This document shows positions 34,301-46,300 of a stretch of 64,000 nt of DNA, one piece after another. A model generated the notes under the pieces. It did not search any database. It was given only the letters and a program-made list of their open reading frames with translations, and was not told the origin of the DNA. Origin of the DNA: Siphonodentalium dalli (Eukaryota; Mollusca; Scaphopoda; Gadilida; Siphonodentaliidae); the NCBI GenBank assembly GCA_032622095.1, contig CP136062.1, positions 137,408,351 through 137,472,350 on the forward strand. The letters are read 5' to 3'. Within the stretch, counting starts at the first letter, position 1, and the number at the start of each line of letters is the position of its first letter. Made by a program: the position numbers and the translations under genes.

Positions 34301-37300
34301 GAAATTTATAAGCTTGTTTTGGGCCCATCCTACTAAACCCCTTATTTGACTTAAATTGGCCAATATGCCGAGAGAAATGTCATTCCCATTCGATCCCTTG
34401 TGGTAAAAACTAATGAATATTCAGTTTGTCTTGGAGCCACCTGACCCGTGTTTCCCCATTCTCTCTGGGCTAGTTTATATCGGACGTTCCTATCCCCATA
34501 GAGCCCGGGTCCCACACCATAAGGTTGTTTATAGTAGCTTCTTTGCGATCGTATGCATTGTTTCTAAAACATCAACTTAGTGTAACATACCGTAAATGTA
34601 TCTGAATATATGCAAAGGCCACGAATTAGTAATTTCGTGGCCACGAATTAGTTATTTCGTGGCCATGAATTAGTATTTCGTGGCCACAAAATAAAAAATA
34701 AATCCCATGCATGTCCTAAACCATCCACCATAGCTTATGGATCATTCTGTTTTATAGTATTACATTTGGAGAAACCCGACCAGCATCAATGTAACAACTA
34801 CAACAACTCGTCTATGCCAATGATATGTTTAGCCATATACATGTGGATAGGGTGGTATTGTTTTAAAATGTTAAACAATGTTATCATGTCCATAGGTATT
34901 GCTAAATATTGCCGGGCTTATATAAATGGTTGTTCTATAATTCCTGGTCGGGTTTATCCGATGCAGTTAATACTCAAATGTGAAATTTGAGATATACATG
35001 GTCGTCAAAGTGAACCAGGTGTCTTATTTAAGGCTAGCAACGGTTGCTAATCAAATACCACAATGGTGTACTAATCAGTCATTGGTATTGCCTTAATTTA
35101 GTCCGTGTCTAATCACATGGTGCTGGTTTTGTTCAAAGTTGGGCACATGCATGTCGAAAACTATGCAGCCATGTTCTGCATAGGCCACTGATCATTATAA
35201 GATCGGGAGACTTTCCCACCGGTCCCGATAGATCATTAATAACGGTTACTAAGCACCTACTCGGAATTTGCAGGAAAACGCAACTATGGTTGATATTTAT
35301 TTTACTCATTAAGCTCTACTTTATTGGAAATTCGAATTTACTTGATTTTCACAACTGTACACCATACCAAGCGAGGAGATTAACTGTGGTCAGAATATTG
35401 ATGGTGAATGTTGGGTTTCAGTCACTGTACTGAAGTTGGCCAAAAGTAACTGGCGTGGGAAGTGTGAAAGCAAAGCCTATACTGCTATAGTAAAGATCTC
35501 AGCTACACCAAAATGTCCATTTATCAGTAGCACAAATCCTGCAAAAACACAGATTCTCTCAGTGCATGTGGGATAAACTCCGATGACAGCGATTGAGTTA
35601 ATGACAACGAACAACTACCATCTATACATGTGTATTTGTGACACTACATCCCGTTATGATCAACGATGTGGTTTTAAAACTAGTCAGTGGACAACAGGAC
35701 AGACAAGTATCAAATAAACCAATAATATAATATGTAATCACATCGTGAACAGTCTTGTTGTGAATATTTTCATTTGATTCAACAGGCTGCATCTTGTCGA
35801 AATTAAAAAAAAAACAGTCAACACTTACTTTTGCCAATTACTGTATCTTGAGGCATAACTATATCATATTTTGCTACTATTAAATCACGGATAGTTACTG
35901 TGGGTCAAACACGAGTGTTAAACTTCAAATATAGTTGCACGATTGCCAATAAGTGATATTACAATCAACGTTTGAGCATAACACGAAATTCTCCATAGGG
36001 TTAAGTGTTAAATTTTGATCGCAACTGTAGCCAGCAAGAATCATCTGATCACATCCATTATTTTTAAAACTAAGTCTGTGTTTCATACTTAGTATTTTTT
36101 AGGAATATCAGTACGCGCATATCATCATACGCAAAGTTGCGCCATTTATCCAAAGTACTAGAATCTCCATAGGGCTCAGTGTTAAATTTTGATCACAACT
36201 GTAGCCAACAAGAATTAACCGATCACATCAAATTTTTCAAAAATACATGTAACGGTCATATCTAGTAGTTTGGAGAAGTTTCAAATCGCACCGATCATCA
36301 TACGCCAGATGGCACCATCTATCGTTTTCTGTAAATCCGAAACGCTCTCTAAATTATGTTGACCCCGATTTAGGCCGACCCTCCAAAATTCAAGAATGGA
36401 AACAAGTCAATCCTGAAAACACACCTACTAGGCATACATAATCCGTTTTCAGATCGCTTTTAACAAACCAAAAATGCAAAATGACATAAGGAATCCGACT
36501 AACTGTCAAATATACAGTATATATATTATGTTAAATGGATTCAAAGCCGAGCCTAATATTGATAACGCTGAGCCTCACATGACACCATATCCGACCACTA
36601 AGTGTCCCGAAACGTATTTATTATGTCAGTGGACAAAATCCAGCATATCCCTTTAATTAATCGTCGCTGTAATTTATTGTAATTTGGTAAGATAAATGTG
36701 TCGTCTATGGCCATTAACTTATGTAACGTCACAGTGACACGTCATGGGCGTTGAACGTCAACGCATTGAGTCAATGGCTAATTACCAGAAGTAGGACAAC
36801 TTGTTGAGTTTGATAGTTAAATTATGAGTCTTTAGAATTCCTCAAATATATCGCATGCATGTTTTGGTACATGGTACTATTTATTTAATTTCACAGAAAA
36901 TGATTTCCGACAGATATCCCCTTTCATGGCAGTTCTTGGCGCCAAAATACACCAAAAATATTCCCGAGGCGACTGAGTTTCTGAAAAAAACAAGATGGCG
37001 GATAAGCACCTAATATTGATTTCATATTAGGTCACCGACCTAATATATCTAATATGGGTTCATATACCGTCACTATATATCGACGCTGATTGGCTAATTG
37101 CAAGAGCTGACATAATAAATATATATATATAGCGTTGGTGGTTCCTTCTGTATAATGTGAAGATTGGATTACTGCTCGTTGTTACAAGTTTCGTATGATA
37201 CAATCATGTTGGACACAAAAATTCAAAACGGTTTGATCGTGACATATAGGCGAAATGGTCACGTGAGCCAGGTAATTTTCGTTGCCAATGGCAACATACG

Positions 37301-40300
37301 TTACAAGTTACATGTACGTGTAGCTAAACATATCAATTGTTTGAGGCTAACTTTCCTGAATTTTAAACTATAACACATAACTATAGTTGCTGTATAGGTA
37401 AAACGATTTAATCTCAATTGTGATATATATTGTTTCTATGAAAAATCTTGAAACAAGCGAGAAGAATCGCAGGATGCCCAGTAAAACTTACTTCATGTCT
37501 TCCGGTTCTACAGAGCTGAGATCTCTGTTATTGAACAAGTCTCCCCATTTAGAATCTGGCTTGTTCGGTATGTTAGCCCAGAGGCTTTCCATTTTTATGT
37601 CCATAATATCATCTTCATAGGAATAAATAGCGATCAATCCTGGTCTTTCTATGCCAACAAAAACAACATGTTTGCCAAAGACCTCTGCAACCTCTAGGCC
37701 CTCGGCTTCAGGTCCCTGTAAATGGAACGCGAATAAACATGATGGGCCGATGAAGAATGGACCTTTCCACAGCTATAAATCAAATAATTATTTTAGCATA
37801 TATTTTCTACTAATCAGCGAATGAGGCGGTCACTTGCTGCAATGCAAATTCTTTGTTCATCCTATTTGTTTTTATATCTGCGCATACTTTCAGTATCCCT
37901 ATATATATATTGCTATTTTCGCCATGATGTTGGATAATGCATCAAGTATTATAACACTGTTTTTCATTTGGCGTGACACTTGTCATAATTTTCAGATTTG
38001 AAGGCGAAAAGAATGTATATCATCCAGTGTATTATATATAGCATAAAGTCAAGAGCTCTTGAACTAATTAAACTGTTTCTGCAGACGCCGTGTCTTATAT
38101 ATAGTAACTGTCAGCTTCTCCCATCAGTGAATATTTATGGAAAGCTCCATTTCAGTCTCATACAAGATGATCATAACTGCATTCAGGGGTAGCTTAATCA
38201 CCACTTATCCAAAACCTCGTACAGCTAGGTACTGTAAATATATAATTCATATGTGATACGGGAAGCAATTTTGAGCACCATGGAGATTTGAACTTCAGTA
38301 TACACAATTTGGTAGCGGGGGGGGGGGGGCAATATGGTTCGGTAAATACACGAAATACCGGCATGCAGACCTTATGACATGGTTAATGGACGAGAGACCG
38401 GATATTCGGAAAATAGAAGGCAGAGCCCGATCATCTATAGTTTCCGGATGTCCAATTGCGCGAGTCCATTATCTGACTTGAATCATCGTTTGACGCTGAT
38501 CATGCCGGGAACGCAAATGTTTAGGTCGCCTATATGCGATTATGTACGAAAGAAAAAGTTGACATACATGTACCAACATTTAGTTTGCGCTGTTTGAAGT
38601 ACACTCTGAGAAAATAGCTCCAAAGTTGGTTCCCATGAGAACCAAATATCAACATAGAGCCAAAAAGTTTGGTTCCCCATTGCTTTGGTCCCATCTGGAA
38701 CCGATATCCTAAGTTCACAATTCAAGGTATATGTGGGAACACGGCCTAGCTTAAATATCATATAGTCTAAAATTAACAATATGTCTCCGCGTTTTGAGGT
38801 TAAGATGATATGGGAACGACTAAATCAAGCGGGATTCCTTTGAAATATAGCAAGGCACGCGTGCCTATATATAAGCTGTTTCGAGTAACGTGTACATAAT
38901 CTGATCATTTCATTTCTGGCGGGTGGGGGGGGGGGGGGGGGGGTAACCCTGTGCTCATATCACAAATAGGGTGGAAAGTATATAACAAACATTTATTAAT
39001 ATAATTCGATATTTCCGTCATACATCAGAACATATTCCGATCTTCGGGGTCTATTCTGTGATCCAACATCGTGTGATATCAATTTAATTTTAAACGATAC
39101 AACGTATTGATGAACTATGAGAACAGTCAGAATAAAAGACACATTCATCAAACGTTCTTATAACTCAGTACGCATATATATAGTGACACGGGCAATTGTT
39201 TCCACAAGAACTCATTCTTATTTCCTAGTAAGCATTTAATGTCTGTCTGGGGAACCAGATAGAGAACCAAAGCAGGTCATATTGAATCTCCCCTCAGGAC
39301 AAAAATTAGAAACAAGTTCGGTTCCAGATAGAACCAGAATGTATGTTGTGTACTTGATTTTGTTCTTTGATTTTGTACTTCGAGGAACCAAAATATGTTT
39401 GGGTCTTCATTTGGTTCTTTAATTTTGGTTCTCCGCGAAGTACAAAAATAGGTATGTTTGGTTCTTCGTTTTGTTCCCCTGCTTGGAAAACACATAGTAA
39501 CCAGTTTTGGCTCACAGGGAAACAAATGTTCCCTGTGTGTTCATTTTGTATACTTATATAGGCATTATAGATTTTCGAAGTACTTATATGGATTTGGATT
39601 TTGGTCACTTATATCCATAAAATAGGTTTAAATGCGAACTCCGTTTTTCGTGCATCTCACCAGAATTACCAACTACACCTTTGACCAGACTCGGCCTCCG
39701 GGTCGCAGTTCGACTTTTAATCCGTCCCAAAAATTCCCATTTATATAAATAAAACGCCCATGGCCCATGTATACCAAGAATCAGCGAAACATTATACTAT
39801 ATACACGCGGAGCGCGAAATGAGATACACACTCATATCGGCAAGAAAATTAGGCGGAGTGATGTACACTATATATCTGCAAGAAGTCTCTGTGGGGACTC
39901 GTTGGTGACACGAACGATCAGATTACGACGTGGATTTTCGGAAAATAAAAGGTCGAGGTAAAACAAAGGAGCTGGTTTTTTAAAAACTGCGGAAATAAAC
40001 TCATCAATAATTAATCGAGAATTATTTGATGTTTTCAATGTTAGGCACAGAAGTGAAACACACCCTCCTTATTTTCACATATACTGAACATGGAGGCTCT
40101 CTACTGTTTCATACTGAGGACAAATCGGGGCCATTTTTTCTAGAGTCTTTGACTTGAAACAAGTCTCACATGTTCACATCTATTATATATTTTGGAACTT
40201 CCGACTGTCTGTCTGCCTGTCTATCTGTATGTGTTAGGGTGTGTGTGTGTGTGACTGCGGTGCGGCGAAATTGCGCTGCACTCAAGCGCAATTGCACTGT

Positions 40301-43300
40301 GGTTCGGCTACATTGCACCACGCTCAAGCGCAATTGCACTGCGGTGCGGCGACTTTGCGCTGAACTGAAGCGCAATTGAACTGCGGTGCACATAAGCGCG
40401 ATGCCATTTATTTACATATGACTTTCCCATTTGTCATACACATGTGTCACACCTGAACCCAGTTATGATTATAAAAACACAAAGTTAAATGACTGACTTA
40501 CTGGTTTTATTTTTGCCTTAAAACGCTTCAGTTGTCCTTCGGTATCTACTTCCGAATTTTCTAGGTGGTAGGTACAGCAGAAAGGGTAGAACCCGGTTGT
40601 AGGTTTGACGCAAAAGACCCCAATTGACACACGGCTTTAGACTGCGTGTATGTACATGTGTTATAGACTCGAAAACTGCTGACCGATCCCACTCAAATTT
40701 GGTATGTTTCTGGACCGATCGAACAATAGTTTTCTTTTTTCTCCTAATATTTTTCAACGTTGAACAGACACTGTATATTCTACCCAGACGGAGGCAATCA
40801 CAAAGAAATCCCTTAATATCCCGGACGAAGTCGGGCACATCAGCTAGCATTTTATATTGAGATATTTTGACATGCGTAACCAGGACCACGATGTAACAAA
40901 AACGGTGCCTTAACGGTAACCCTTTCTACACTAAAGCATCATTGACGAGTCGTTATCTCATTGGAAATGTTCAGATAATAAGTTCAACAAACGACCATAT
41001 CGTTTGTTGAACATATTATCTAAACATTTCCCTCAATAAATATAGGGGCCCTTCAGCACTTTTATTTATCTGTCGTCTGCTTTTATCACAGTAACATCCC
41101 TCCAAATCAATAATATAGACCATTCCGATGTACACTTTTTAACTGCTTGTGAGAATCGATTTAGTATAGAAAGGGCTTAATAAATTGGTATATATGTCAT
41201 ATAGATGGGACTCTGATTTAGGCTATACCGGTCTTAAAATGCATGTGTACGGTTTTGGAGAAAATATAAGTGATAGCAGTATTATCTTATTATCACCTTG
41301 TTGTCTGAACGGGTGTCTTTCGTTTGAGCTAGTGTTGCTTCTGCATCCTGCTCTCCATTAAATAGATATGGATAATGTTCTGCAATGGCCGCCTCCAATT
41401 CCCGACCACTGTCGTAAACCATTTCCATGGTATCTGCCCTGATGATGGAGAAGCTACGCCCGCCGAACACATGTAACTTATCGTAACCATCCCCATTGCC
41501 ATTGAGTCCGTTGATAGTTGAGAACTTCAGTCTTCCTATAACATGTTATAACTCAAAACTATCACCAAGTATTCATAGTAATAATTTTGATGCCCATGAA
41601 AAACGTAAGATTCCCTGGCACTAAACCTACAAAATAAGTCTGTTAAAGAATATAAGAAAAAATTATTAAAATTGTAAAAAATAATAACAAATGATGAAAA
41701 ATTGTTAGGCCAATGCATTCTCTTATATATGCGAGGCGACCTATGGTCGACTCGCATATATAAGAGAATGCATTGGCACAGGGTATATGGGTTGATACAA
41801 AAATCGGACAGACAGTGACGATGTAAACTGTTGAAATCGTCTACAAATGGAGTTGCACTATATTCTCGTTCGATACAAATACTCATTACCAACACCTATT
41901 ACTTTTATTGTCATTATCTGTGAGCTAGTATACGTTTCCAGATATCTGCCACACCATGCACGCTGTGCATCAGTGCCACAATTGGCCCATTCAACCGTTT
42001 GTACAGTTTTGAGACACAATATATAGCTACCCACCATTTGCTCTCACGATATCGTATACTTACTTTCCAACTATTCATGGTTACTAGACCTTTCCACAGC
42101 TGTCAATCAAATAATTATTAGCAGATATTTTCGACCAATCAGCGACTGAGCCGGTCGTTGGTTACATTGTAAATTCTGATTTCATCTTTGTTCACCCCAA
42201 ATTGGATATCCACGCATACATTCAGTGTTAAATTGGCTATAATTCAAACTAAACACTTTTTGTTGTCAAATCATAATGTACTGAATTTCTAATTGCGCCA
42301 TGCATGATGTTGGGAATTTATACATGGTTATAACGGGGAGGGGTAGTAAAACATTTGCAGGAAGGTATGCCGTTTTTATTTTGTATCTGGCATTTTTGGG
42401 GTCCCACAACCCCCTAACATGCAAACAAATTAATTTTTTTAACTCCCAATTTTTCGACAGCCACCCCTTCCAAATTTAATTATTTCTGGTCTAAAACTAC
42501 ATATAATTCTACTGATATCACTCATATGACAGGAAAATTATAACACAGCGCAATTCTATTGGTTAATCACACACAAATGATATAAACGCTCTTTATTATT
42601 TCCATATCAGGAAAACAGTAACAAATAACGCTCTTTATGTTTACCATAGGCGGATCTAAACAAAGCCAGGTTCTGTAACGTTTTTTGCTTTTGTTTACAT
42701 AACAAAGGAAACAAATGACAATAACATACTGTTTATGCCATATTTCTGATTGGTATAAGAACAAAGTCTGTCTATATTTTACTATTCTTTCTGTTTATGG
42801 CAGGGGGGGGGTCGGACAAAAATTTCAGGCACGTATGGCATTTTTTCCCTTTCGATCATTTTTTGTACCCACCCACCCCCACCGCCAAATTTTTTTCCGT
42901 TTTCGGCAGTTTTTTCCGACCATGTTTTGACAACCACCCCCCTTTTAACACTAAAACAGAGATTTGCGGGGGGAATTCACTGTAAACAGCTGTATATGAA
43001 TTTCTGTGCATACTATTTATCATGGATGTTAACATGGACATGTAAATAGGAATGAGTCATTTTGAGGTCATTCGGCCAAAAAAACATGGCTGCCAGCGGC
43101 CATCTTGGATTTCAAAATTTGCAAAAAAATACAACACGATAACTGCCTGCAGTCAGTTTACCAGTTAGAATTACATTATTTCTCTCATTCAAAGTGGTTT
43201 TGAAGCCCAACTCATTGCCAAAAACACTAAAAAACAAGCAGGAATTTTTTTTGACCACCCACCCACCCCGGCATACGTGCCGGAATGTTTTTGTTCACCC

Positions 43301-46300
43301 CCCCCTGTTTATGGCGGGTTTTGACGGAGGTGAATATTTTAACAGCATATACACCGCCAACGCCGCCTGTATCTTTAACCCTTTATCCAACAGAACGGCC
43401 CTGTGCCAATGCATTCTCTTATATATGCGAGTCGACCATAGGTCGCCTCGCATATATAAGAGAATGCATTGGCTTAACACATATTAAAAATTCTAAAATT
43501 GTCAAAGAATGTAGAAAAATATTATAAAAATTGTTAAAAAATGTAAGAAAAAATTATAAAATTGTTAAAGAATGTAAGAAAAAATGGTAAAAAGTGTTAA
43601 AAAAATATTTTTTTTAGGCCAATGCATTCTCTTATATATGCGAGGCGACCTATGGTCGACTCGCATATATAAGAGAATGCATTGGCACAGGGCATAACTG
43701 TAACCATCACAATGTAGTCAATGAACCGGTTCCAATGATATCCATATTTGTATGGTGTTATTGAGACAGACCGAAGATATTTTAGGCTGTTGAAGCTTTA
43801 TTTGTGCGTTTTTGGCCGGTTTGTTGGGTAAAGGGTTAATGCAGGCAAATATCAAGATTTTTTTTCAAATACTGGCTGATAGGTATTTGTCTACCACACG
43901 CATGCATTAGAGTTTCCAGGTCAGTGTGTGATGAGAGTAAAATAGGGCTACAATTGTAGCGATCACTCAGTGCAACATCGTGCGTGCAAATGGCAAGGAA
44001 TTCGTATTTAGTTATCGGATAACACAACTGTTGTCGCCCGAATTGCATTGTGCACATTTCCCGCATTACGATTTGTTACCCACTGGAGAACAGAATGTCC
44101 CCCATCGCAGCTGTGCTCATCGGGAGACATTCCTTTTTCAAGGGGATGACAAATCTCAATGTCTCCCTCGACGGCGGGCGACAACTGCAAACTGTCACTT
44201 ATATACCCAGCGTCTCACGAGATACATTGCTATTTACTGGCATCGTAAGGTATGATGATACTTACCGAGCTTCTTGTCGTCATTGAGAGCCTCCATCATG
44301 TCAATGGGGAAATCAAATTTTTTCCCACCTGGAGAGAGGGAATATGTGTTAGAAAGCGACAATAAACTTATTTGGATTGCATAAGTTGGTACGCAACCGA
44401 GGCTTACAATAGGGAGATGTTGCCAGTCCTATACCACATTGTGAACTTATGGGACATGCCACATTTTCATCTGACTCAACTCTAGAGGAAACAACTGTAT
44501 ACAAAACCATGCATTCAGTTATTGGTGTCATTCCCAATTAATGTTAGTAGACGGTTCCACCAAACGTATGAGTCCGTGCCTCCATAACTCTGATGTATAT
44601 ATTGAGGGGGTCAGACAATTAATCTTTCATCCGTGTATGATCGGGTATGATTGGCTGGTCGACAAGTGGCTGCGGACACACGTATCACAGTGGCGATGGC
44701 ATAGTAGGTGTGACAATTTATTATGGTGCAGTTTGGTGACAACTGGTTGTCATAATTAATATGCCATAGCTAGCTATGTCGCCCGCTGCATATTCGCACA
44801 ATGAGCCCTCCAAAGTTCGTTATAATCAGCCTTTTTCTTGTTTTTGGTACTTGTATATAGTTCGCTTTGTTTATTACAGATATTTTCTTGCATCTGCATT
44901 TCCTCCAACACACCTTCATCGGCCACATGATAATATGAGTGGAATTATGCGTAGAACTAAACGTCGCAAAATGAAAAACGCAATAGGGGAACTGTCTTAA
45001 TACGCATGCAATTAATATAAGTGGATAAACATGAATTGAGATCATATAAACAAAACGTACTGTGAGCATAATATGTGATTGAATGAGGGATTGCCACTGT
45101 CAAACACAATTCTGGACCTACATGTATGGCACAGGAATATGACGGCCAATTGTCACCAAACTCCACCATAATAAATTGTCACACCTACTATGCCATCGCT
45201 ACTGTGGTACGTGTGTCCGCAGCCAAATTGTCCAAAATGATATATTTAAATGACAATTAAAATAACTTACTTATCCCAACATGTTAAAAGTATAGCAAGC
45301 CAAAATGTGGTACCGTGCGGTTTATACATCGTTACTTCTGTTTTTGTGCCCATTTCCTTAACTGACAACGCGCTAATCTCATAGATGCATGTCACGATCG
45401 CTTGATCAAACTGCCGATCGTTGAACACATGCTGAACCTAACAATACACTTACTATTAACTAGTTTTTTCCCTTTCATGGCGTCGTTGAATCCACCATAG
45501 GTCGAGTTGACCACCTCGTCATATTCTTTCCCGTCTCCCTCGTTGGCGGTAATAATGTACCCGATGCCGTTCGACTTCGCATAATGAATGGCATCAGGTT
45601 GGAACATACCGTACACTGGCCATGGACTTAAGTTCACACCTGCAACATGCAGTTTTATTAATGCGCGTAGACTCAATAACATTAGAGACCTTTCGAAAAA
45701 TCACGATTACGGATATGGATAATATCCTGCTAGTATGCATATGATATAACATTGATTTGATACATTTGCTTGAAAACTGTACAAAAATTACTCGACAACG
45801 ACAATTGGTATTTTTACATTCCGACTAATCTTCCATTCGTAACATTATTTCTTACTCAACAGACTTTCAAAACATGGAAATCATGTTACCTTATTCTACG
45901 ACTCGGGGACTATAGAAACCAACAACAACAGTCGAGTACAGTATTAATGTATAATATTGACGGTATGTGTTGTCAGTTTGGATTAAGACTTTATCCTCCA
46001 TTTCTATTTGATCACCCTACCGGAGTGTTTCACATCACTTTAATTATTACACAACTTACATCATTTCCCTTAAATTAGCATCCAAATTTCTGGAAAAAAT
46101 CATTGATATAATATATACGGCCCAAAAATCGATCTTTACGCACGGGGCGTTTTATGTGAGACGAAATATACCCCACGCAGTTTAATAAATAGTTATGTGC
46201 TAATGTTTCAAGGATGTACCACCGGTCCTGCTTGGGGACAGTCTGACATTATCCGCGAGGTGTATAACACATGCCCGGATAAGAACATGGATCTGATAGA

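Larger units (their letters stand above)
43379..43835 (+). mobile_element. piggyBac-like MITE with paired hairpins (copy 3, 457 bp)
   Basis: TTAA at 43375-43378 and 43836-43839. Same length as copy 1 and very similar throughout, including the A-rich spacer and the block with GTAACCATCACAATGT near the right end. It lies in MSP130-like intron 6. Confidence 0.9.

Noticed and set aside
40166-40393. Repetitive ORFs (VQLRLS-type repeats) on both strands
   Set aside because: The 42-bp unit is a multiple of three, so open frames are expected without coding function.
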